From HXMU1420-2 sp040830545 (GTDB lineage: Bacteria; Pseudomonadota; Alphaproteobacteria; Rhodobacterales; Rhodobacteraceae), in NCBI GenBank assembly GCA_040830545.1, contig JBFOMB010000026.1, positions 1 to 8,441 on the forward strand: a stretch of DNA of 8,441 nucleotides, written 5' to 3'. The stretch's first letter is position 1; every line of letters begins with the position of its first letter. The position numbers and the translations under genes were made by a program. The notes under the pieces were generated by a model. It was given only the letters and a program-made list of their open reading frames with translations, had not been told where the DNA came from and did not search any database. Below, piece by piece: positions 1-5,527 of the stretch.

Positions 1-40
1 GACCAACGATCTCTTCTGCCAGTTTCTTCAGATCAGCCAT
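1..40 (-). CDS. rplL: 50S ribosomal protein L7/L12, N-terminal fragment
   Basis: Only the first 13 codons are in the window, and the gene runs off the left edge. The peptide starts MADLKKLAEEIVG, which matches the N-terminal dimerisation and L10-binding region of alphaproteobacterial L7/L12. This protein forms the flexible stalk of the large ribosomal subunit, which recruits and stimulates translation GTPases. The ATG is at 38-40 and a GGAAAG-type ribosome-binding sequence lies about 10 bases upstream. It follows rplJ by 75 bases on the same strand, the usual rplJ-rplL order, so co-transcription from the rplJ leader is expected. Identification from 13 residues alone would be weak, but position and sequence agree. 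Confidence 0.9.
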   Translation of the reverse strand, partial: MADLKKLAEEIVG

Positions 41-115
41 TTTATCAGCTCTTTCCGTATCAGATGTGTGTTCCAACGTTTCGGGGTAAACCCTCTGCGC
101 CAGTTTGACGTGCGT

Positions 116-634
116 TTATGCCGCTTCGGCCTTCTCTTCGATGGTCGAGAGAATGGAAGCGATGTTGCTTGCAGGTGCGCCAATTGCGCCAGCGATGTTG
201 GAAGCAGGTGCGCCGATGCAGCCGACGATGGAAGCAATAAGCTCCTCGCGCGACGGCAGGTTCGACACGGCCTTGACCCCATCACGGTCCAGCACGTTTC
301 CGTCCATTGCACCGCCAATGATTTGGAACTTGTCGTTCGCCTTGGCGTAATCTTCTGCAACCTTGGCCGCGGACACGGGGTCCTCGGAATAGGTCAGGAC
401 GGTCATACCCGTCAGCAGGTCACCCATTTCTTCGATGGGTTTGCCGCTGAGGGCGATCTTGGCGAGCCTGTTCTTGGCAACGCGGACCGACGCTTCTGCC
501 TCACGGGCACGGGCGCGCAGATCCTGCATTTCAGCAACTGTCAGACCGACGTAGTGGGAGACCACGACGACGCCAGAGCTTTCGAAGATCTGGCCGAGTT
601 CCTCGACCACTTTCTCTTTCTGGGCTCTATCCAC
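116..634 (-). CDS. rplJ: 50S ribosomal protein L10
   Basis: L10 anchors the L7/L12 dimers at the base of the ribosomal stalk and represses its own operon by binding the leader RNA. The 172-residue product starts (M)DRAQKEKVVEELGQIF and carries the conserved RNA-binding segment SVRVAKNRLAKIAL at residues 49-62. The start codon is GTG at 632-634, chosen because a GGAG sits 7 bases upstream and the protein then begins as its relatives do. The C-terminal helix holds two near-identical 9-residue blocks, IGAPASNIA at 140-148 and 151-159. They make this tail about 10 residues longer than the E. coli L10 tail, by my own comparison from memory. rplL follows on the same strand. Upstream, rplA is not adjacent: about 3.5 kb of unrelated genes lie between, so this gene probably has its own promoter. 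Confidence 0.97.
   Translation of the reverse strand: MDRAQKEKVVEELGQIFESSGVVVVSHYVGLTVAEMQDLRARAREAEASVRVAKNRLAKIALSGKPIEEMGDLLTGMTVLTYSEDPVSAAKVAEDYAKANDKFQIIGGAMDGNVLDRDGVKAVSNLPSREELIASIVGCIGAPASNIAGAIGAPASNIASILSTIEEKAEAA
159..217 (-). repeat. Direct repeat inside rplJ (C-terminal helix)
   Basis: Two 26-base segments, 159-184 and 192-217, match at 22 of 26 positions and are offset by 33 bases, which is 11 codons. Each encodes IGAPASNIA. They lie in the helix of L10 that binds L7/L12 dimers, so the repeat may add a dimer-binding segment. Confidence 0.85.
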
Positions 635-639
635 AGTTT

Positions 640-790
640 CACTCCAAGTATGGGACAGGCGAACCTGCCCCGGCTTCGTTTGCCGACACGAAGGCCGGCG
701 ATCAGGTCCATTTTACGGGGCTCAGCCAAAATCGCCGCCGCCCCGGATCGAGGCCGTCGGAGAAATCTGGTCTTTCCCGTCTCGGGCAGG
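640..790 (-). ncRNA. L10 (rplJ) leader RNA, autoregulatory type
   Basis: The leader upstream of rplJ folds into several visible stems. Nearest the start codon is an 8-bp stem with a TTCG loop (652-671, GGGGCAGG/CCTGTCCC on the minus strand, one G-U pair). Next is CCGG-c-CTTCGT paired with ACGAAGCCGG (670-698). Then GGCGAT (731-736) pairs with ATCGCC (697-702) around an inner GGCT/AGCC hairpin. A small CCCG/CGGG hairpin lies at 776-786. In many bacteria L10, or the L10-L12 complex, binds such a leader to repress rplJL, and position and stem density fit that. The assignment rests on location and hand-folded stems, not on a covariance search. The outer limits are approximate. Confidence 0.7.
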
Positions 791-1011
791 AATTATGGAA
801 CCGGATGGCTCCACCCACCGTCTTGGACGAAATGACGGGTGTGAAAACGAATCGCACACCCGGCACAGCGCAGGCCATACGCCTCTGACGCCCATTTTCC
901 AAGAGACAAATGCGGTTTCCCGCCTGAGTGCCCTGCCCTGTGGCAAATCTCTGGACTCTGTTCCTGAACCGGCAACAATCGAACCACGCCCATTTTCAGG
1001 AGCGATTCATT
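791..1011. other. Divergent intergenic region, rplJ leader to the RTX hydrolase
   Basis: No convincing gene is present here. It must carry promoters for rplJ (minus) and for the RTX hydrolase (plus). The best minus-strand candidate is TTGGAA (897-902) and TATGGC (874-879) with 17 bases between, a weak match. Just downstream of it is an inverted repeat, GGGTGTG (837-843) with CACACCC (855-861). A 12-base direct repeat ACGCCCATTTTC occurs at 888-899 and 986-997; the second copy touches the ribosome-binding site of the plus-strand gene. I see no clear plus-strand promoter. Confidence 0.4.
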
Positions 1012-2517
1012 ATGGCTATTTCTGCACCCAATCTCGTTTTCTTCGGCGACAGCCTCACGGACAACGGCAATCTCTTCAATGCAACGCAGGGCGTGATCCC
1101 GGACGTCTTGCGCGATCTGCTGGGGGGCCCGACCAATGCCGCCAGTGACGGGCCCACCCATGCAGCTTATACTTCCGCCCTTCTTGGCCTGACCTCGGTC
1201 AACTATGCCGTGGCCGCCGGGCGGGCGATTGGCAGCTATCAGTTGGGCGACGTGATCGACTCGTTTGGCCTGTCAGACATCGTGCTGACACCGCCTGATG
1301 ATGCCCGCCTGGACTTTGATATCAACCTGAGCGCCCAGATTGATCGGTTTCAGGATGATTTCAGTGGCCATGACCTGTCGGACATCACGGCAGTTCTGCT
1401 GATCGGATCGAATGACTTTCAGGACATCGACACATCGAACCCCCTGAACCTCGTGTCCGAGGCGGTCGCGACAATTGTCGGAACCGTCAGCAGCACAATC
1501 GCAGCCGCCGTAGAGCTGGTGGCGGACGGGGTCGGTAACGTTGTGATTTCCAACCTGCCACCGGTGGAGTTCTTCCCCGCATTCTACTCGGCCACTCCTT
1601 TGGAACGGGCCGGGGCAAACCTCGCGCTGGATGCGCATAACGGACTGATTTCCGGCGCCGTGGACGCGTTGAACGCTCTTGGCGCGAACGTACACCTGCT
1701 GGACATCGCCTCCATGGCCCGCGCGATTGCAGAGGACCCAACCGGTTTTGGTCTGATCGCGCCCTATGATGCAACCCAAAGGGAAAGCGATGTTCTGGAA
1801 ACGTTTGACGCCGACCAGATTGCTTTCTGGGACAGCATCCATCCGACAACCGCGACACATGGGGTCCTTGGCGCTCACAATGCGCACTTCCTGTCTGGCG
1901 GCGAAATCTCTGCCCTCACCGACGGAAACGACGCGCGCGTGTTGGGCGGCGATGACGACCTCGTCCTTGCCTATGGCGGGTCGGACGCCATTGACGCCGG
2001 GGGCGGCGACGATCTGGTGTTTGTCGGCACTGGCAATGACTCGGTTCTGGGCAATGCTGGCGACGACCTGATTTCAGGCGGGGCGGGCAATGACGCAATC
2101 GTCGGAGCAGCCGGGGCGGACATCCTCGATGGGGACGGCGGCAATGACACGCTGCAGGGCGGGGCCGGTGACGACCTGTTGATCGACGGGCTGGGCAGTG
2201 ACGTCCTGCAGGGCGGCGCAGATGACGACACGTTTGTGTTCACACAGTCCAGCCTGATCGGCGGCCTGGACGGCGCGACAAACGATACCTTCCTCGGTGG
2301 TGCGGGCCTCGACACGCTGTATCTGGTCCTGGACACCGCCACATCCACCGCGCTTTCACCCTTCTTGCAAGGACCAACTCAGGCGACCGCGCTGAGCCTG
2401 CTCGGAATCACGGCATCTGGAATCGAATCCGTTCAGGTCCTGACCGAACGCAGCGCGCTGTCGGAATTGTCAGGTGAAGATTGGTATGATCGGGCGGACA
2501 TCTGGGGGCTTATCTAG
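1012..2517 (+). CDS. RTX-type GDSL (SGNH) esterase/lipase, probably secreted by type I export
   Basis: This 501-residue protein joins an N-terminal SGNH hydrolase domain (about 1-300) to a calcium-binding RTX domain. Block I is FFGDSLTDNGN with nucleophile Ser14, block III is GSND at 132-135, and block V is WDSIHP with Asp274 and His277, giving a plausible Ser-Asp-His triad. Residues 312-410 are 11 uninterrupted GGxGxD-type nonapeptides, ending in DTFVF. No signal peptide is visible; RTX proteins normally use an uncleaved C-terminal signal and a type I exporter, and no exporter gene is in the window. The start is the ATG at 1012 with AGGAG 9 bases upstream; an upstream in-frame ATG at 928 would place extra residues before the catalytic block with no comparable site. 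Expected role is hydrolysis of acyl or aryl esters outside the cell; the substrate is unknown. It points toward the minus-strand cytidylyltransferase gene. Confidence 0.88.
   Translation: MAISAPNLVFFGDSLTDNGNLFNATQGVIPDVLRDLLGGPTNAASDGPTHAAYTSALLGLTSVNYAVAAGRAIGSYQLGDVIDSFGLSDIVLTPPDDARLDFDINLSAQIDRFQDDFSGHDLSDITAVLLIGSNDFQDIDTSNPLNLVSEAVATIVGTVSSTIAAAVELVADGVGNVVISNLPPVEFFPAFYSATPLERAGANLALDAHNGLISGAVDALNALGANVHLLDIASMARAIAEDPTGFGLIAPYDATQRESDVLETFDADQIAFWDSIHPTTATHGVLGAHNAHFLSGGEISALTDGNDARVLGGDDDLVLAYGGSDAIDAGGGDDLVFVGTGNDSVLGNAGDDLISGGAGNDAIVGAAGADILDGDGGNDTLQGGAGDDLLIDGLGSDVLQGGADDDTFVFTQSSLIGGLDGATNDTFLGGAGLDTLYLVLDTATSTALSPFLQGPTQATALSLLGITASGIESVQVLTERSALSELSGEDWYDRADIWGLI
1945..2241 (+). 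repeat. RTX nonapeptide array (11 x 27 bp)
   Basis: Eleven consecutive 9-residue units in perfect register encode the calcium-binding parallel beta-roll. Clear units include GTGNDSVLG, GAGNDAIVG, DGGNDTLQG and GAGDDLLID. The aspartates and glycines at the Ca2+-ligand positions are kept in most units; the first and last units are the most diverged. The DNA is a degenerate 27-bp period. Confidence 0.93.
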
Positions 2518-2546
2518 GCGCAACATATGCACCAGACGCCACCGCA

Positions 2547-2567
2547 GCCCCGGACTTGATCCGGGGC
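2547..2567. repeat. Alphaproteobacterial dispersed palindrome; possible bidirectional terminator stem
   Basis: GCCCCGGA (2547-2554), a 5-base loop CTTGA, and TCCGGGGC (2560-2567) form a perfect 8-bp stem in the 83-bp gap between two convergent genes. From general knowledge, CCGGACTTGATCCGG palindromes recur across many alphaproteobacterial genomes, often between convergent genes. There is no T-run after it on either strand, so intrinsic termination is not shown. Confidence 0.65.
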
Positions 2568-2600
2568 CTCCAACGCCAGCCACACATACAGCGCCAGTCA

Positions 2601-3095
2601 TCAAGCGCTTTGGCCAGGGCCTCGTGCTTCCAACCGGCCATCGACAATCGCGTGTCGCCGGAATGGGCGCGCAGTTTTTTTTCGTGACATCCGCTGGATC
2701 AGTGCCTTCAACTCCGTCGTCGACACGTTCTTGGTGCGCGGCAGATAAATCACGTCGCACAGGTCCTTCAGATCATCGAATTTCCCGGCCCAATCATCCC
2801 CGATTGCAAACAGGTCTGCACCGTATTTGACCACATCCTCCCGCTTCTGTTCCCAACAGGTTTCCGCGATCACCTGATCGACATAGCGGCAGGATTCCAG
2901 CACCTCGACCCGGTGCGCATAGGGAATCGCCGTGGACTTGCCCTTGAGCGCGTTGAACTCGTCCGTGGAACAGGCCACGATCAATCGCGTGCCCAGATCG
3001 GACAACCGACGCAGCAGGCGCACATGACCAACATGAAACAGGTCAAACGTCCCGTACGTGATCACGGTGTATGGCGCGCGACCTGATCTGCTCAT
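2601..3095 (-). CDS. Glycerol-3-phosphate cytidylyltransferase-like nucleotidyltransferase (TagD-like)
   Basis: The 164-residue protein has the cytidylyltransferase fold signatures: YGTFDLFHVGHVRLL at residues 14-28 with the HxGH CTP-binding motif at 21-24, and RTKNVSTTELK at 120-130, the RTxxISTT-type motif. The closest family I recognise is TagD/GCT1, which makes CDP-glycerol from CTP and glycerol-3-phosphate; related enzymes use phosphocholine or phosphoethanolamine, so the substrate is not certain. TagD is about 130 residues, and this protein carries roughly 30 extra basic residues after the last motif, beginning at an eight-A run (2675-2682). Start: the ATG at 3093-3095 overlaps the licD-like stop as ATGA, indicating translational coupling. 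A longer upstream in-frame start at 3176 would lie inside the preceding gene. The product probably supplies the activated headgroup used by its LicD-like partner. Confidence 0.88.
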   Translation of the reverse strand: MSRSGRAPYTVITYGTFDLFHVGHVRLLRRLSDLGTRLIVACSTDEFNALKGKSTAIPYAHRVEVLESCRYVDQVIAETCWEQKREDVVKYGADLFAIGDDWAGKFDDLKDLCDVIYLPRTKNVSTTELKALIQRMSRKKTARPFRRHAIVDGRLEARGPGQSA

Positions 3096-3997
3096 TCCAA
3101 CGCCTCCAGAAACGCTGCAAATTTTTTGCGCGCCTGCGGCCACGGGAAAGAGAAATAGGGATCGGGTTCCCGCCACCCGTCACCATAGTTCACCGCCAGC
3201 ATTTTCTCCGGCACGGCAGGGATTGGATTGCCGCTGACCGGACAGGGTTTCAGGGGCAGCACATCCTCTTTGGCAAGCTCGCCAAACGTATGTGGAAACA
3301 CAAACGCCCTGCCCTCTTCGAACCAGACCGGGAACAGGTCGATGTCGCACCCATCGTCAGAGGCCATTTTGTGGATGAACGCATGCTCGAAACTGGCAGC
3401 GTCAAACAACCCCTCCTTCCACGTCATTGACTTGAAGGCCTTCCACTCTGCCGCCGCAGCCTCAGCGCAGTCCGCCTTAAGGATCACACCCAGATCAATG
3501 TCATCGTCATGATCAATGAAGCGGCCGTCGCGCACCACACCCAGCAACGTGCCCGAGTTCAGGAATACTTCGTATCCCGCTGCGTTCAGCCCGGCGATGT
3601 GCTGTCCCAGGCGGCTCCACATCTTGCCATGGTCCATATTGGCGAACTTGGCCTTGCCATAGCCGTGGCCGGACACGCCCAGATCACCCAGATGGGTCTG
3701 CACCAGCGTCTCAAATTCCTGAAACTTCCGGCCCTCCCCCGCTGCCTCGCGCAGATTGCGCAGTTTCCGCATTGCCCGCACCGTCCGGCTGGGCCGGATG
3801 CGGCCCACAACACAGGTCCCGATCAGGGCCTCCAGATACGCCGGGCTTTGCGGACGGGTTTCCAAGTCTGACAACTCACCCGCATATTTCCGTGGCGTGA
3901 ACCCGGTCGCCTCCCCATGCAGGGCGGCATAGGCCATCAGCCGGATTTCATCGACGCGGTGACGCCGGTCCTGTTCGTGAGCAAGTGTCGTTTCCAA
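3092..3997 (-). CDS. LicD-family phosphotransferase (surface glycan phosphoalcohol transfer)
   Basis: LicD/FKRP-type enzymes transfer phosphoalcohols such as phosphocholine, or phosphoglycerol/ribitol groups, from CDP donors to glycans. The 301-residue product shows the family core: LNSGTLLGVVRDGRFIDHDDDIDLG (residues 147-170 region), with the acidic metal-binding DHDDDID at 162-168, then CDIDLFPVW at 217-225 and YGDGWREPDP at 271-280. The first 115 residues resemble nothing I recognise. The reading frame opens with TTG at 3995-3997, 12 bases after an in-frame stop; a weak AGG lies about 8 bases upstream. The next in-frame ATG is at 3935-3937 (residue 21) and has no clear ribosome-binding site, so the exact start is uncertain. 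The end overlaps the cytidylyltransferase start by 4 bases, which makes a donor-synthesis and transfer pair likely. An rplA terminator lies upstream, so this is probably a separate transcription unit. Confidence 0.87.
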   Translation of the reverse strand: METTLAHEQDRRHRVDEIRLMAYAALHGEATGFTPRKYAGELSDLETRPQSPAYLEALIGTCVVGRIRPSRTVRAMRKLRNLREAAGEGRKFQEFETLVQTHLGDLGVSGHGYGKAKFANMDHGKMWSRLGQHIAGLNAAGYEVFLNSGTLLGVVRDGRFIDHDDDIDLGVILKADCAEAAAAEWKAFKSMTWKEGLFDAASFEHAFIHKMASDDGCDIDLFPVWFEEGRAFVFPHTFGELAKEDVLPLKPCPVSGNPIPAVPEKMLAVNYGDGWREPDPYFSFPWPQARKKFAAFLEALE

Positions 3998-4025
3998 AAG
4001 GGTCGCCTGTCATCCATCCACAACG

Positions 4026-4059
4026 TGCCGAAACCGGGCCTGCGCCCAGTTCTTCGGCA
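4026..4059 (-). other. Hairpin in the licD-like leader
   Basis: TGCCGAA (4026-4032) pairs with TTCGGCA (4053-4059), and inside it GGGC pairs with GCCC around a 4-base loop. It lies about 30 bases before the licD-like start and has no T-run, so it is not an intrinsic terminator. It may be a leader structure or a DNA dyad; no function can be assigned. Confidence 0.4.
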
Positions 4060-4150
4060 ACATGTTCGCTGCGTACCCTTGACCGGAAACCTGACCACCC
4101 TGTTAACCAGAGCATTTTTTGTCCCATTCCCTGTGAAACGGAATGACAAC

Positions 4151-4176
4151 AAAAAAGGGCGCCTTGAAGGCGCCCT
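4151..4176 (-). terminator. Intrinsic terminator after rplA
   Basis: On the minus strand AGGGCGCC-TTCAA-GGCGCCCT forms a perfect 8-bp GC-rich stem followed directly by a run of six T (the stem's last pair uses one of them). It begins 24 bases after the rplA stop codon. It should end the rplKA transcript and insulate the licD-like gene downstream. Confidence 0.93.
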
Positions 4177-4199
4177 AAAGATCTTCTTGTGACATCAGC

Positions 4200-4898
4200 T
4201 TATTCGCTGGTTGCACCTGCAACGTCGATGCTGACACCAGGCCCCATCGTGGAGGCCAGCGAAATCTTCTTCATGTAGGTGCCTTTGGCACCTGCGGGCT
4301 TCGCGCGGGCCACGGCACCGATGAAGGCGCGGACGTTTTCGACCAGTTTGTCGTTGTCAAAGGACGCCTTGCCAACGCCTGCATGCACAACACCGGCTTT
4401 TTCAGCCTTGAACTGGACTTCACCGCCCTTGGCGTTCTTGACCGCATCGGCCACGTCCATGGTCACGGTGCCGACCTTCGGGTTCGGCATCAGGTTGCGC
4501 GGGCCCAGGATCTTACCCAGACGACCAACGATCGGCATCATGTCCGGGGTCGCAATGCAGCGATCGAATTCGATGGTACCGCCCTGGATGGTTTCCATCA
4601 GGTCTTCTGCACCAACGATGTCCGCGCCTGCAGCCTGCGCCTCTTCGGCCTTGGGGCCACGAGCGAACACAGCAACGCGCACGGTTTTGCCGGTGCCGTT
4701 GGGCAGGCCGACAACACCACGAACCATCTGATCCGCGTGACGCGGGTCGACACCGAGGTTCAGCGAGATTTCGACGGTTTCGTCAAACTTGGCGTTGGCA
4801 TTGGCCTTGACCAGAGTCACCGCTTCTTCGACCGACAGGTTTTCCTTGCCAGCAAAGGCTTCGCGCGCTGCGCGGGTGCGTTTTCCGAGCTTTGCCAT
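4200..4898 (-). CDS. rplA: 50S ribosomal protein L1
   Basis: L1 binds 23S rRNA at the mobile L1 stalk, which helps release deacylated tRNA from the E site; in many bacteria it also represses its own operon by binding the rplK leader. The 232-residue protein is full length for the family. It contains the diagnostic stretch from ATPDMMPIVGRLGKILGPR (residues 116-134) through NLMPNPKVGT (135-144). The ATG at 4896-4898 lies one base after the rplK stop, and the AGGTGA within the rplK end serves as ribosome-binding site, so the two genes are translationally coupled. An intrinsic terminator follows. Unusually, rplJ is not next: the locus continues with a licD-like gene. Confidence 0.98.
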   Translation of the reverse strand: MAKLGKRTRAAREAFAGKENLSVEEAVTLVKANANAKFDETVEISLNLGVDPRHADQMVRGVVGLPNGTGKTVRVAVFARGPKAEEAQAAGADIVGAEDLMETIQGGTIEFDRCIATPDMMPIVGRLGKILGPRNLMPNPKVGTVTMDVADAVKNAKGGEVQFKAEKAGVVHAGVGKASFDNDKLVENVRAFIGAVARAKPAGAKGTYMKKISLASTMGPGVSIDVAGATSE

Positions 4899-4899
4899 C

Positions 4900-5325
4900 T
4901 TACTTCACCTCAATGCCCATGGACCGGGCAGAGCCCAGGATGATCTGCATCGCCGCTTCGACGTCGTTGGCGCTCAGATCTTTCATCTTCGCTTCGGCGA
5001 TTTCGCGCACCTGCGCCGCCGTCACGGTGCCAACGGTTTCACGCGACGGGTTGTTCGCGCCGGATTTCACCTTGGCCGCCTTCTTCAGATAGTAGGACGC
5101 CGGCGGCGTCTTGATATCCATGGAGAAGGATTTGTCCTGGTAATACGTGATCACGGTCGGGCACGGCGCGCCGGGCTCCATATCCTGTGTCTTGGCGTTG
5201 AACGCCTTGCAGAATTCCATGATGTTGATGCCGCGCTGACCCAGCGCCGGACCAACCGGCGGGGACGGGTTCGCTTGACCGGCAGGCACCTGAAGTTTCA
5301 TGGTGCCAGCAATCTTCTTGGCCAT
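4900..5325 (-). CDS. rplK: 50S ribosomal protein L11
   Basis: L11 binds the GTPase-associated centre of 23S rRNA, is needed for RelA activation, and is the site affected by thiostrepton-type resistance. The 141-residue product has the N-terminal signature VGPALGQRGINIMEFCKAFN (24-43) and the C-terminal RNA-binding end ILGSARSMGIEV (129-140). The start ATG at 5323-5325 is preceded by AAGGAG with 7 bases spacing; an open frame extends further upstream to 5499 but has no family similarity and crosses the leader hairpins. rplA follows after a single base. Directly upstream one would expect nusG; instead there is a 202-base leader region and a divergent plus-strand gene. Confidence 0.98.
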   Translation of the reverse strand: MAKKIAGTMKLQVPAGQANPSPPVGPALGQRGINIMEFCKAFNAKTQDMEPGAPCPTVITYYQDKSFSMDIKTPPASYYLKKAAKVKSGANNPSRETVGTVTAAQVREIAEAKMKDLSANDVEAAMQIILGSARSMGIEVK

Positions 5326-5345
5326 AAGACCACTCCTTTTACAGC

Positions 5346-5445
5346 ATCCCGCACATCGCGATGTCGGGACAGGTTTTGCCCGTGGTCCGGTGCCGCCACG
5401 CGTGGCGACCGCCTCCCACGTATGTTGAGTCGCACGGGTGCGACT
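5346..5445 (-). promoter_or_regulatory. rplK leader with three palindromes
   Basis: Three inverted repeats lie between the probable promoter and the rplK ribosome-binding site. AGTCGCAC-GG-GTGCGACT (5428-5445) is perfect. CGCCACGCGTGGCG (5394-5407) is perfect. TCCCG-c-ACATCG (5347-5358) pairs with CGATGTCGGGA (5359-5369), a long stem with one bulged base ending about 10 bases before the AAGGAG. The last is well placed for translational control. Known biology: L1 represses the L11 operon through a leader that imitates its rRNA site in E. coli. Whether these stems are an L1 site is inference. Confidence 0.5.
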
Positions 5446-5452
5446 GGCGCGG

Positions 5453-5479
5453 CATATACCCGGAAGTCCCACATTGCAA
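5453..5479 (-). promoter_or_regulatory. Candidate rplKA promoter
   Basis: TTGCAA (5474-5479) and TATATG (5453-5458) are separated by 15 bases; reading the -10 as TATGCC gives 17. Both give a start just at the 5428-5445 palindrome. The match is moderate, but a promoter is needed here because the upstream neighbour is on the other strand. Confidence 0.35.
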
Positions 5480-5527
5480 GGGCCGGGCCAATTCGACACG
5501 GGTGCTGATTGCCCCTAGGGTCGCTTC

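Noticed and set aside
68..835. Plus-strand 255-codon open frame over rplJ
   Set aside because: It is antisense to rplJ and its leader; the minus-strand protein is unmistakable L10 and the plus-strand translation resembles nothing.
928..1011. Longer N-terminus of the RTX hydrolase
   Set aside because: The extra 28 residues are not a signal peptide and precede a block I that already starts properly after the ATG at 1012, which has its own AGGAG.
1273..1887. Minus-strand 204-codon open frame inside the RTX hydrolase
   Set aside because: It is a shadow frame in GC-rich coding DNA, opposite a protein with intact catalytic motifs.
1945..2241. CRISPR or satellite-like tandem repeat
   Set aside because: The 27-bp period is explained by RTX nonapeptide coding; units vary in sequence and have no spacers.
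3096..3176. Upstream start of the cytidylyltransferase at 3176
   Set aside because: It lies inside the licD-like gene in another frame; the ATGA overlap at 3092-3095 and the family's usual N-terminus favour the ATG at 3095.
4125..4145. CATTCC/GGAATG inverted repeat as a second terminator
   Set aside because: The stem is only 6 bp and A/T-rich and has no T-run after it on the minus strand; the real terminator at 4151-4176 is next to it.
3937..4152. Small 71-codon minus-strand gene upstream of the licD-like gene
   Set aside because: It starts beside the rplA terminator, has no good ribosome-binding site, overlaps the licD-like start in another frame and resembles no known protein.
5326..5499. 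N-terminal extension of rplK (58 codons upstream)
   Set aside because: L11 begins MAKKIAG at the ATG with an ideal AAGGAG; the extension has no family similarity and lies across the leader palindromes.
4383..5508. Plus-strand open frames over rplA and rplK
   Set aside because: They are antisense to clear ribosomal protein genes and have no recognisable motifs.
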